NCBI GenBank assembly: GCA_963691705.1
Contig: OY829542.1
Location: forward strand, 51,067,002 to 51,131,001
DNA from: Viola odorata
Taxonomy: Eukaryota > Streptophyta > Magnoliopsida > Malpighiales > Violaceae
Length of the DNA: 64,000 bases
Reading direction: 5' to 3'
Shown: positions 12,268 to 23,228 of the stretch, piece by piece
How positions within the stretch are numbered: the first letter of the stretch is position 1
Layout of the letters: each line of letters starts with the position of its first letter
Notes under the pieces: model-generated
What the model was told of the DNA's origin: nothing
What the model saw: the letters and a program-made list of their open reading frames with translations, nothing else
Database searches by the model: none
Translations under genes and position numbers: made by a program

Positions 12268-14856
12268 TGTCGCACCGTCGCGAGCGAAATTTGGGACGCA
12301 AATGAAAACACATATCAATGAAGTCGCCACCCTATTTTCTAAGGTTTAGGGAAACCTATAAAGTCCAAAAATAAAATAAAACTAAGGCACAAATGAAAAG
12401 GGTCTAAACCCAAGAACGATGGTTCGGGGTCGTATTATGGACTCGGGAAGGTGTTAGGCACCCGAGTCTCATCCTTAAAAAGGTTACCGGTTCTAAAAAA
12501 GAGGTGTTTAAAAATCATGTTGAAAACAAGTAATTTGGCCCTCAGAGGGGGTATCGTCGCTTTAGTTCTTAAGTTTGTGAGATTGATTTTATCCTAACTG
12601 TTGTCGAGTTGTTAAATAACATTTTTTTATCCTCTAAAAGATAAAAAGGTTGGTTGTATACCTATTCCGGTTATATTTAGCCGAGTTCAAAATTAGTCCG
12701 ATTACATGCCAAATTAGGTGGGATTACTACCGTTTTATTAATCTTTACCAAAGCGACGACCTTAATGAACAACGATGGATCACTATCATCATCGGGCCAA
12801 TGCACGTGATTAAATCCTATTTACTAAGTGGTTCTAAGCATGCATAGGCTAGCAAAGTACCGTTTTGAGTGAATGCGAGAAAACACGTTGAAAAGAGAAA
12901 AACCGGGGTGGGGTCGAAGCCGCGCACATAACGCATTCGCCAAGATAGCATAAATAATAAAAAAACATTCGTGGGGTCGAAGCCGCACACGGAACACATT
13001 CATCAAAATAAAAGCGTAAATTCGTGGGGACAAAGCCGCACACGAAACAAGCATAAAATAAAGCACATTCATTGGTATAAGCATCATGCAAACAGATTAA
13101 TTCGAATTCTAACAATCACGCATTAAAATACGTTTATCCAAAATAAAGAAGGGAAAAAGGAAAACATACCTGGAGAGCTTTACCTGTAGATCAAAGATTA
13201 GTGGCAACAATTAATAATAAAATAGATAAATACTGCAAATAAATATTACAAATTAATTACAAATTCCCAAATAAATAAATACAACAATTAAATTCTCCAT
13301 TCGAGCTTCGCAATTGGCAATGACGCATCGAACTCCTCGTCGAGCTCCAACAAGCTCATTGGGGCATCATCACGACGAGCGTGCAAATAAAACATACGAA
13401 CAAAATAGACAAATAAACGCGTATAAGTAAGGGACTCACAAATAAATTTCAAATGATTAAATATTAATAAAAATGGAATCCCTTACCCATTAAAGTTGGC
13501 AGAATAATCAATCAGGCTGGTAATCGCGAACTCGGTACCTAAAAAAATGGAAAAAAGTTAGTACCGATTTTAATTAGAAAAACTTGGGCCGCAGCCCGTT
13601 TCTTCCATTCCTTCATTTTCGGGCCCCAGTCCATAACACCCATTTTTACTATAGGGCCGCGGCCCATTACTCAATCCTTTCATTCTTTTATTTCCTTGTT
13701 TCAACGACACCAACATCACTCTTTTTTTCTCTTCATTCTTTCCTTTTATTTCTTTTCTTCCTTATTCCATTTTCCTTCCTTCATTGCAGCCCTCTCTTCT
13801 CCTCCTCCCTTATTCTTTTTCCATTTCTTTTTCTTTGCTTCTTTTCGGCCGAGGGGTGGTGGTGGTTGGAGCAGCGAACCGCGGTGACGAGATGGCCGGC
13901 TGGGTAGATGGTAGCTGGCGGCGGCGGGTTCGGTTTAGTCAAAGGAGGGTCGGACAACGCTGAAAGCAGAGGAAGAGATTGAGCAGCGGCGATGCGGCGG
14001 TCGGTGGAGGCGACGACTGGGAAGCCACAGCGACGGTGGGATGCGGTTTTGCTGGGTCGGGTTTGATGGGGGTTAATTTGGCTTTGGTTTGTTGGTCGTT
14101 CGTGGGTTAATTTGGTTTTGGTTATTTGGTTGTGCCGGAGGAGCAGTTGGGTTGGCAGCGGCGGAGGTGAGGGTTTCTGTGGTGGAGCGGCGGTGGGTTT
14201 GTGATTGGCTGGTGCGACGGCGAGGGATAGTGGCCGGCTGGCGCGGCTGATGTTGATTTTGGGTCTGGTTTCAGGTTGGGGGGTGGACTCGGGTTATAGT
14301 TGATTGGTTGTTCGGGTGTTGGGCTTGTATTGATTGAAATCGGAGATGGGTTTGATTATTTGGGGAAGTAAATTGGGTCTGTTTGTTTGTGTATTTTTTT
14401 GAGGTGGCAGATTTGGGCGATTATTTTGTGAAATTGTGATGGCTCCTCCCGATTGAAATGGGATGATCTTGTTTATAATCGGATCCAATTGAAATTGGAT
14501 TCTTTTAAAGAAAAAAATGAAGAAGGTGTGATGATGGTGTTTAATAAATTGAAAGGGAAGAGATGATGGTGTTCGGATAGTGGACAGGAAAGAATGAGTA
14601 AAAAATGTAAAGTAAAGTGAAAGTGAAAATGAGTATGATTATTTTTTGGGGTTCGATCCAATGATACAAGAAATTTAATTTGGAATCGATAAAAGTTCGA
14701 ACGGAAAATACATACAAAATAAAATAAAATGACATGAAATAAAATAAAACAAGATAATAAATAGTAAATAAATGGAAATAATAATAATAATAAGATCAGG
14801 AATGAGCGAAAAAATGAACGACTTGAGTTAATCGTGTCAAAATTCGGGTATCAACA
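12268..14856 (-). repeat. 5' LTR of nested Tat/Ogre-like element (2589 bp)
   Basis: This is the near-identical partner of 3122-5721. It is 11 bp shorter, fully explained by one 12-bp deletion in a CT-rich repeat and one added base. It begins TG and ends CA on the + strand, and the - strand reading begins TGTTGATACCCG. It would carry the promoter that transcribes the element leftward. The GC-rich portion around 13850-14250, rich in GGCGGCGG and GGTGG, contrasts with the AT-rich remainder. Confidence 0.93.
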
Positions 14857-14861
14857 GCGAG
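14857..14861. repeat. Right target-site duplication of nested element (GCGAG)
   Basis: GCGAG immediately after the terminal CA of the LTR repeats the five bases at 3117-3121. The outer element's sequence (AGGCAACCCGCG) resumes from here. Confidence 0.93.
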
Positions 14862-15312
14862 AGGCAACCCGCGTTTCTCCATTTTATTTTTATTTTTTAT
14901 TTTTAGTTTTTTTCCCTTTAGTTGATCTATATTTTATTCTAATTATAAATACCACCCCCATGATTTTCTCCATCCCGAATCCCCTCCCATTTGATTCTGA
15001 TTTTTATTTTTTATTTCCCTTTTTTATTTCCTTATTTTTCATTTTCCCTTTTCCCCCTTTAGGTAATTTCCTTTTTGAATTTTAAACTCCTGATTTGATG
15101 GTGACAGGAGCGTGACAGTTGGAAACCTTCGGTTGGGATTTGATGGACCCCAATCACCAGCCGCCACATCCGCACGTGAGCAACGGCTAGCAGCTGGCAG
15201 CCATAAAGGGAGAGTCCTTTCTCCCATTTTCCTCTTCACTTCCCACTTTTCTTTCATCTTCTCCCGCACTCCCAAACTCTCCTACTCTCACACAAACTCT
15301 CCATCTTCTCCC

Positions 15313-17039
15313 ATGGCTAGATCTAAGAAATCCGCAGCACGCATTACTGCTACCCCAACCCAACAACCGCAGGACACTCCGTCCACCGTCGCCACTACCA
15401 CTCCTCCTTCCACCATCATCCCGGCCACCACTAGTACTCCGCCAGCGGCCTCCTCAAAACCCAAAACACGTCCCACCCCTCCGTCCTCGTCGAAGCAGCC
15501 GCAGCAGACTACCACCGTCGCTGCTACTCCAGCTACTCCGACGACTACCACTGTCTCTCCTACCAAAAAGACAACACCCACACCTAAGGTCGTTAAAACC
15601 CCAATGGCCAGACCACTCATCACCTCACCTCCCAAGCCCTCACCTCCGAAACAAACCACCCATAAAATCACCTCCATTCCCACCGTCACTCCCACAAAAC
15701 CACCCGTGGCCGACGATGACACTTCGTCCGGCGAATATGAGTCCGATACTGGCGACACCGTGGACTCCATCGAGACTGCTACTACCATCCAGCCCGCATC
15801 ACCAACAGCTCGGCCAAGACAGTGATGCCCACTCCTGCAGCTCGTTCGGCCCACGCCAGAGCAGGCGCAACCGCGCCCCTTGCCCAGGTAACACCTGATC
15901 TTGCTCACTTGCATGGATGGTTGGAATTTCCTGATAAGCAGAGCAACGATAGGTTGTTAGCTTTTCACGGTATGCTTGTTTCCCCTTCTGCTCAACTTGA
16001 TTATGAATTTTGTGAAAAAATGGGAATAGCTGCTAGGGTGAATTTGCTGATAGATAATATTGGGTGGCGTCCTTTGTTTGACCTTGTGCATCCCACGTTC
16101 TTAGAATTGAGCCATGAATTCTTTGCTTCTTTCTGGTTTGACACTGCCGTGCTTAAACAAAAAGGGAAGGGTAGCTTGCATTTAGGGGCTGATAGGGTAG
16201 TTAATTTTCGTTTGATGGATATTTGGGAGCACCTTTCTGTGGATAAGTTTAATGTCATGCTTGGCTTTGTCAAGCAATCTGATTTGGGTGCCCCGTGGTA
16301 TCTTGGTGCATTTGCTGCATACCCTCCTGAGTTTGATGTCACCAGTGCCTTTAGACAGCTTACGGGCGATCCAGATATCAGCTATACTTCCCGTAAGTCT
16401 AAAGGCCATCAGCTGCGTGACCCAGCCCTTCGTGTGCTTCATCGTTTCCTTGCCCTCACCTTCGCGGGCAAGATGCAGTCTTCGGGCACCCTCTCTGTCC
16501 AGGAATTATTCTTTTTGTGGTGTATGCATAACGGCCATAAAGCCAATTTAGGTTACTGAATTGCACATGAATTGAATGCTATTATTACTTGCAACCGTAA
16601 TCCTATCCTGGGATCCCTTATTACTCGCTTGGCTATTGAACAACGTGGTCTTGATGTATCCAGCAGTGATCTTTTTGTGCCTGTTGGTTTTAAATTACTT
16701 GATGCCCGTACCCTTGATGGTATGGGTCATTTGCGCTTGAGAGGTCGTGTTTTGTGTTTCAGCAAAGGATACACGGGAGGAGCTAAAAGAGTCTGGAGTG
16801 CCCAGAATGGTGGAGCCTTCGAGTGGCCTGACCTGACAGCTGATTCACGTCCTCCCTCCCCTGTTCAGTCTCCCACTCGCGATGAACGTCCCGGGCAAGC
16901 TGTTCCTGACATTGCCGGTGCCGCACCCACAGCTGCTGCCATCGCCGAGACAAATGCCCTACTTCAGACGGTCATCTCCCTTCTCCAGAATCTTCCTGAT
17001 GAGCTAGCCTCGAGGCTGCGTCCTCCTGCTAGTCCATGA
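15313..17039 (+). pseudogene. Post-pol ORF of Athila-like element, broken
   Basis: Two frames together make one protein. The first, from ATG at 15313, has a basic start (MARSKKSAARIT) and then a long Thr/Pro/Ser-rich stretch that ends in TGA at 15823-15825. The second overlaps it by four bases (ATGA) and runs 15822-17039 with a stop TGA at 16557-16559, after which the same frame continues. The conserved part (about 15900-16840) has motifs such as HGWLEFPDKQSNDRLLAFH and FWFDTAVL. It resembles the plant retroelement proteins annotated as putative plant transposon protein or Athila ORF, which occupy the envelope-like position after pol. No clear membrane segment is visible, so I would not call it an envelope protein. 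The frame overlap and the nonsense codon make it inactive. Confidence 0.72.
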
Positions 17040-18851
17040 TTCTCTTCCCCAAACTATTCTATCTCTTTGCCTTTGGGCTGATTTTGTACTTTATTTTCGC
17101 GGTGAACAATTTCCTTTCCCTTTCCCTATTTCTCTTTGAACTGCGTTTGTTTGATTCCTTTCTCCACACCGAGGACGGTGTTTTGTTTTAGTGTGGGGAT
17201 GGGTTTCATACTTTTATGATATATTTTGTGTGCATTTTTAGCATATTTCGCATGACTGCTTGATTACTATCATATTGCATGACTGTTTGCCCTGCATATG
17301 CATATTTTTGCCCGATTTGAATTCCCCTCAAAAGATTTTCAACTGTTTACACTCCCCCTGTTTTTAAACTCACCTTTGATGGAATGCACAGAGTAGGCCC
17401 ACTTCACACAGAATATTCACCCACTGCACCAAAACCACTTGCACACTATACTGCCTGTTAGCTCTTATGACTACGTCTTGCCCTAGCTGCTTGCAATCAT
17501 TGTATTTTTCTCCCGTAAGTGTTTTGAGCTTTCATGCCGTATTTTATTTCTGAGTGGATGCATGATTTGTGTGCTGGCCGAATTTGCATGAGACCCCTTG
17601 GGTATAGACATGATTAGACATGGGAAAGCGATGATGTGATTAGGGACTTTGCATTTTCTTTGTTATCTTTTTTCTTGCTTTTTATCTCCTTACCCATACT
17701 GCTTCCCCCTTTCTTTCACTACCCTTCTAAACTGCTTGAGCCATTCCTTTCTTCTCTTAGCAGGTGAGAGATGCCTTCGGCAGTGGTAAGGTGGGACAGA
17801 GAAAATCGACATCTTCGACGTGGGGGTATTGAGCTACTTGACCGAGACACTGAGAGCAGATATGAAGCTGAGAACAGAAAAGTTGCAGAGATCTGAGCAA
17901 TAAACTTCCAACTGCTACATCGAGATGCTGAAAGCAGTTATATGGCAACTACCACAGAGCGCATCCGAGAGACAAAAGCTCTAGTGTGGGGATTCCTGAC
18001 GACTCGGCTTAGATATTCCTAAACAACCCAAGCACTCCAGTAAGCAATATGGAGATCAACTGCTAGGCCGAGCCGTTTACATCATGTACGGACTGAAGTT
18101 CAGACGCCGAGGAAAATTTTGCTGCTCCAGTTCAACAATTCAGAATATCATGTACGCTCCCTTTTGCTCAAAATCAAAAAAAAAATTAAAAAAAATCGAA
18201 AAAAAATAAAAAAATTGAATAAAATGTTTGAGCAAAAGAGGAGTACAGGACAGAACTGGAGCAGAGCACTACAAAGATCAGAAGACCGACGGTACTTTCC
18301 GACAGAAGATACCCCCACTCTCCTTCAGTGTTCTCCGTCTTGCCCACGCCGCTGCCACCAGAAGGTCTCTCCCACCAACTTGCCTTTTTCCAGCTAAGAA
18401 ACTTCTATCCTTCCTTCTCTCTACTTTGAGCCCCCCTTCTTCAACATCTTATTTTTGCTTTACCCTTGCAAGGTCTCTATGATCATATGATTGCCCATGC
18501 GTGTGTTCTTTGTACTCGGGTCGCTATTGCAAGTTTAGTTTTGTGCATGATCATTAGCATTGATGAGTGATAAACACCTAACTCTATTTTTGAGCGTGAG
18601 TGACAAACACCGTATCTTGTGAGGATTGCTTGCAGCAGGCTGGTGTAGGAAAGCTACTCTTCTGGTTTCGTTATTCCTTTAGAGTAGTGTAGAGTTCATC
18701 TAGGTTGGAAGGTGGCGTACTGCTTGGTCGAGGCGTAAGTGGCGGCGTAAGTAACTCTGTGTGTTGAGGATTGAGGCTGTGTATTCCTGATGAGGTGATG
18801 CTTTCTGATTTTAATGCTTGAGGGCGAGCATCAGGGTAGTGTGGGGATATT
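17040..18851 (+). other. Non-coding 3' region of outer Athila-like element
   Basis: There is no convincing ORF between the post-pol ORF and the 3' LTR. The phrase GTGTGGGGAT occurs at about 17191, 17981 and 18839. The last abuts the LTR and would be the polypurine tract; the others may be duplicated or decoy tracts, a feature often seen in Athila elements. An A-rich run (18172-18220) is simple sequence. Confidence 0.65.
18839..18851 (+). promoter_or_regulatory. Probable polypurine tract of outer element
   Basis: GTGTGGGGATAT lies directly before TGATAGAGCG, where the 3' LTR is judged to start. The tract is G-rich rather than strictly purine, as in Athila-type elements I recall. The call depends on the LTR start being correct. 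Confidence 0.55.
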
Positions 18852-20219
18852 TGATAGAGCGTTTTATGTCCATAATTCTTCCCTCTTTTATGTGTCTTTT
18901 TAGATCATGATGCTACTTATGTTGCTGTGTTTATTCACTTTTTGCAGATCTGGGCAAATTAAGAGGAAAATACGAAAAGGAACGTTTTCTATCATTATCT
19001 GGAAGTATTTGAGCAGCTGGATGTTCGCGGAAGGCAGCAGTGTCCTAGCAAGCACATTAAAGGAAAAATATCGGATCTGCTCAAGTAATGTTCCAGAAAG
19101 AAACAGAAATAGCATGAAACAGTAAAGAAAATGTGATATGTGTGTGTGTTCAAATGTGGTAAAATTCCCAGTAAGGATTCGACGAAGCACATGAATTAAA
19201 TTGATTGATCATTGATTCAAGTGTTTTCAAGAACTAACTTATAGGTGGCTATAGAGACCAGGTGTTCACCTAAATCTCCTACTCTCCTCCTAAACAAGAC
19301 TAATAAAGAGACACTCTATTAGAAGTCCCTAACCAGTTTGACAATCCTAAGAGACACTCTATAGGATTTAATCAAACGATTGATACTTCACAGGGAGAGA
19401 CCGATCCCAAGTCTGGGATAAAAATCCTGTAAACCTGACTCTATTTATTTTCTATTCCGATCCGTCAATCAGATAGTTGCCTTCGCATCTCTCTTTACAA
19501 TGTAGACTCCAAAGTATCAAGAAAAGACTGTATTTAACCAAATCCTATTTGTAGATGATCAGACTTCAAAAGGAATAAGATTAACCTGACATTTAATCAA
19601 AACAAACAGAGATATAAGTTGTAATTTAATGGGCGCAATTAGATCTCACAATCAATTATTCATGGCAATGAATCCTTACAAGGAAAATAGAGTTTAGCCA
19701 AGCATCATCATAATAAATAAATAAAAGAGATTATAAGCATAAAAGGAATTTAATTAATTAAAACAAAGAAACCAAACAGTGGTTTCTAAGGCAATATTGT
19801 TGCTGCTAAAATCCAAGAAGAAAAGCCAAATTCTGGGGAAAGAGATGATAGTTTTTCTAGTGCAAGTTGGTTGCTATATATTAGCAATCAACCCAATAAT
19901 TCAAATTTCAAAAAGAAATAAAATCTAACTAGATAAATTGTTTTAATCTCCTCCTAACAAAATAGGAGATTCTCTGAAATGAGACTTCTAGCTGACTGGA
20001 CATCATTCTTCTAAAAAGAGAAGACAGCTGGCTCACTCTAACAACTTCAGCTTCTGATTCAAAATAGCTCTCAACTTGGCGATTTAAACTCCTAAAGAAT
20101 GTTTCGCTTCTCAGCAACATAATCTGTAAAACGGAGCGGAAAACCCAATAATCAGCAGTATCATCATCATAAAATAGGCGTAAAACGATGATGATAACAA
20201 GACATTTGGCATTCAAACA
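18852..20219 (+). repeat. Probable 3' LTR of outer Athila-like element (about 1.37 kb)
   Basis: The start is the TG after the GTGTGGGGAT tract. The end is the CA of ATTCAAACA, because the very next bases (ATGTGGATCAAATGG) align with the LRR paralogue at 25935-25950 while everything before does not. No second LTR is inside the window to confirm the boundaries, and the matching target duplication would lie outside. No ORF of interest is present, only short AT-rich frames. Confidence 0.6.
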
Positions 20220-22289
20220 ATGTGGATCAAATGGTCTAGAGTCATTGCATTTGGCCGACTGCCAACTCTTTGGTAATTGGGTTAGTAAAGATCTTAGACA
20301 ATTAAAGAATCTAGCATTTCTCGACCTCAGATTTAATGCCATTTCTGGTCCATTTCCTGCCTCTTTAGGTGAGTTGAAATCTTTAACAAGTCTAGAACTC
20401 TCTGAAAATTAAATCTCTGGCTCAATACCCATGTCTTTAGGTGAATTGAAATCTCTCAGATTCCTTTTCCTTTCCTACAACAAACTAAGTGGTGATCTTC
20501 CTACTAATCTTGAAAACCTAAAGAAGTTGGAAGAATTGTACATCCAAGGCAACTCGATATCTGGTCCAATTCTGACATCTCTTGGACAACTGAGAACCCT
20601 GAGAAATATATACTTTTCAAGAAATAAGCTAAATGGAACTCTTCCAGAAAATTTCGGGAGACTTTCAAATTTAGAAGTCGCTGATATTAGTGACAACTCA
20701 ATGGAAGGTGATGTTTTTGAAATTCACTTTGCAAATCTCTCGAGTTTGGTACGCTTTTATGCAGATGGAAACAAATTGAATTTGAAAGTTGGACCCAACT
20801 GGATACCACCTCCTGGACTTGAAGTATTGGAGTTGAGATCTTGAAATGTGGGTCCTCAATTTCCAACATGGCTTCCTTCTCTTAAGAATTTAATAGAGCT
20901 GGATTTATCGAATTGTGGAATTTCAACAAGTTCTATTCCTGGTTGGTTTTGGAGCTGGTCATCCCAACTTCACACTCTAAATCTCTCACACAACAACATC
21001 TAAGGAATGTTTCCCAAAAAACTTACATTTCCTCCGATTATTGACTTGAGTTCGAATAACTATAAGGCCCACTACCTCATAATGACAGAACCTTTCTATC
21101 TGAGTTAAATCTTTCGAATAATTCTTTTTCAGGGTCAATATCCAACTTTCTGTGTCGTAGCACGGCTGATTCACCGATATATGTGCTTAACCTGGAAAAC
21201 AATATTCTAGATGGAGAGATATCGAATTGTTGGAATAGGTGGGGGTATTTGAGGATGCTCAGGCTAAGTAACAATAAGTTTAATGGTAGCATTCCGGAAT
21301 CTATTGGAAATTTAAGCATACTCAGATTCTTACACCTACATAGTAACAATTTATCTGGTAAAGTACCATTTTCACTTGGAGATTGTACAAGATTGATCAC
21401 ACTTGACATTGGTGGGAACAAATTGGAGGGAAACATTCCAAGCTGGATTGGAGAAAAGCTTTTGAATTTGGTTATTTTAGATTTGGGGAGAAATAGTTTT
21501 AGTGGGAAAATTCCCAAGAAGATCTGCCACGTTACTTCTTTGCACATCTTAGACTTCTCCAACAACAATCTCTTTGGTACCGTACCAAGATGTCTTAGTA
21601 ACTTCAGTGCGATGACCAACGTAAATGAATCCGATGGTTTCGTTAGTGCTCAAAACGTTTCTCACAGCTTTGACACTATGCAGATTCGAATGAAAGGAGC
21701 AATGTATGAATACAACAACATTCTTGGATTCGTTAAAAGTGTGGATCTTTCTAGTAACAGATTATCTAGAGAGATACCTGAAGAGATCACACATTTGAAA
21801 GGATTGCAGTCATTGAATTTGTCACACAATTCCTTGAGCGGAAGAATCCCCAAGAACATAGGTTCTATGACATTAATATAATCTGTTGATTTCTCCAGCA
21901 ACCATCTTATTGGTGAGATTCCTCCGAGCATATCAAAATTGACTTTTCTAAGTCACTTGAATTTTTCCTACAACAAATTGGTAGGAAGGATCCCTTCAAG
22001 CACTCAAATTCAAGGCTTTGATTCATCTTGCTTCATTGGCAATAAACTTTGCAGGAAGCCGCTCACCAACAATTGCGGTGGTACTATTAGTCCTCCCAGT
22101 AGCAAGGAGAATGGAAACAACTATAACTTTCAGATTGAATGGCTTTATGTGACTGTGGCACTTGGGTTCATTGTTTGGTTTTGGGGGGTGGTGGGTCCTG
22201 TGTTGTTGAATAAGAATTGGAGGCTTACCTATTTCCAATTCCTACAGAGAATGGAGGACAAAATTTACATTTGGTGGCACTTCATGTAA
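20220..22289 (+). pseudogene. LRR receptor-like protein pseudogene A (EIX2/Cf-like), 5' truncated
   Basis: The reading frame begins abruptly at the LTR boundary inside the LRR domain, so signal peptide and first LRRs are missing. Disabling changes include in-frame stops TAA 20410-20412, TGA 20842-20844, TAA near 21001 and TAA 21879-21881. There is also a frame disturbance near 21060, where sequence differs from paralogue B. Plant-type 24-residue LRRs (LxxLxxLxLSxNxISGxIP) run to about 21990, then a Cys-containing cap (CFIGNKLCRKPLTNNC). After that come one transmembrane helix (WLYVTVALGFIVWF) and a short basic tail without a kinase. Family members act as plasma-membrane receptors for microbial or developmental signals with partner kinases such as SOBIR1/BAK1. 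This copy cannot do so. Confidence 0.9.
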
Positions 22290-22722
22290 ATCTAGCTACC
22301 ATATTGCTGTTGAACATGAAATGGGTTTTACTGTTAGCTGTTGGTGGGTGCATTAAAGTATGTTTTTCTATGCTTTCTGTTCTTCTTTGTTGATTATGTT
22401 TCTATAGATTTTGTATCATTTTTCTTTGATGAATAAAGAATTGGAATTTCTAAACTTTTCAACATTTGTGGTGGTAACAGATAGGAAAACCCAGAACATC
22501 TTTTACAAGTTATAAATTATTTTCGAAATATTATTTAAATAAATACATATACTCAATAAAAAATTATAAATTAAATGAGAATTCCTAAGTAGATTAAAAG
22601 AATTATTTTTCTTAGAAAATAAATAAATTGGAGCAGTTGATGGTAGTCCCCTCTAATAATTAAAGAACAAAAACATCAAGCTTTAAAAAAAATCTCAAAT
22701 AAAGTATAAAATTTAACATGTG
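22290..22722. other. Intergenic, downstream of LRR pseudogene A
   Basis: This is AT-rich 3' flanking sequence. The stretch around 22577-22640 (AATGAGAATTCCTAAGTAG and AAAATAAATAAATTG) recurs after paralogue B near 28567-28630. The duplicated segment therefore extended past the stop codon. No gene is seen. Confidence 0.6.
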
Positions 22723-22955
22723 ACATAAAATTAAGATCATTATTAATGTTGTCTCCTGCTTTCATAATTTTTGCATCCAGTTTTGGATTAGTGTTAATAG
22801 ATCAACCATATCCTAGATTAAGACGCTATATAATATTTGCATGCAAATTAAATTACATCTAACTTGTATATACCTCATTGAGATTAAAAAATATTGAAAT
22901 TCATGATCTGTGCCCTTTGGAGCTCCACCAAGTACTAGAAAAACTCTGCTAAAGA
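22723..22955 (-). pseudogene. Terminal-exon module, copy 1 (degenerate)
   Basis: On the - strand this matches copies 2 and 3: a putative last exon (GATATGGTTGATC and following) ending in an ATG-TAA or ATG-TCA phrase, preceded by an intron-like stretch and an upstream exon-like piece encoding GAPKGTDHEF. Here one base is missing near 22797, the CAG acceptor is lost (CTAG instead), and the terminal stop is changed, so it is decayed. The parent gene is not recognised. Confidence 0.6.
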
Positions 22956-22969
22956 TTTTACTCTGCTAA

Positions 22970-23228
22970 TGTTACATAAAATTGAGATCATTATTAACGT
23001 TGTCTCCTGCTTCCATAACTTTTGCATCTAGCTTTGGATTAGTTATTAATAGATCAACCATATCCTGCAACCAAACAGACAAATAAATAGATTAAGACGC
23101 TATATAACATTTGCATGTACCTCATTAAGATAAAAAAATACTGAAATTCATGATCTGTGCCCTTTGGAGCTCCACCAAGTACTGGAAAATCTCTGCTAAA
23201 AGTTACTATTACTTTCTTGTACATCCTG
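22970..23228 (-). pseudogene. Terminal-exon module, copy 2
   Basis: Reading the - strand, an exon-like piece encodes GAPKGTDHEFQYF (about 23150-23190). It is followed by GT and an AT-rich intron-like stretch. A TTTGGTTGCAG acceptor follows at about 23066-23076, then a last exon encoding DMVDLLITNP, DAKVMEAGDN and NVNNDLNFM, then TAA near 22975. This is the most gene-like of the three copies. No longer gene is attached on the 5' side in this window, so it is a gene fragment. Confidence 0.6.

Larger units (their letters stand above)
3122..14856 (-). mobile_element. Complete non-autonomous Tat/Ogre-like LTR retrotransposon (LARD-like), 11.7 kb
   Basis: Two near-identical LTRs (3122-5721 and 12268-14856) bound an internal region without any gag or pol ORF. 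Perfect 5-bp target duplications flank the whole. Orientation is minus. Read on the - strand, the LTR at 12268-14856 is followed by GTT and then TGGCGACTTCACTGGGGAC (12264-12246), which matches the primer-binding sequence I know from Tat/Ogre elements. The LTR at 3122-5721 is preceded by a purine tract, AAAGAGGGGGCAAC, ending at 5722. The internal region holds a degenerate repeat field, a palindromic minisatellite, a long pyrimidine tract, and a copy of the AGGCAACCC hairpin motif. With large LTRs and no coding region it must rely on proteins from an autonomous relative. LTR divergence is only about 0.3%, so the insertion is recent. Confidence 0.9.
1..20219 (+). mobile_element. Athila-like Ty3/gypsy element, 5' end outside window, split by a nested element
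   Basis: The parts come in the order protease-linker/RT-RNase H-integrase (7-3072), post-pol ORF (15313-17039), a long non-coding tail with three copies of a GTGTGGGGAT motif, and a probable 3' LTR from 18852. The piece 3122-14861 is a later insertion plus one target-site copy. Removing it rejoins the pol downstream region to the AGGCAACCC motif at 14861-14869, a continuity typical of Athila-type plant elements. The gag and 5' LTR must lie left of the window. Nonsense codons in both ORFs show that this copy cannot make its own proteins. Lineage assignment rests on RT/integrase motifs, the third ORF after pol, and the GTGTGGGGAT boundary as I remember it, not on a database search. Confidence 0.8.

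Noticed and set aside
15288..15914. 208-codon minus-strand frame rich in Val and Gly
   Set aside because: It is the antisense of the Thr/Pro-rich part of the retroelement ORF; composition is explained by the other strand.
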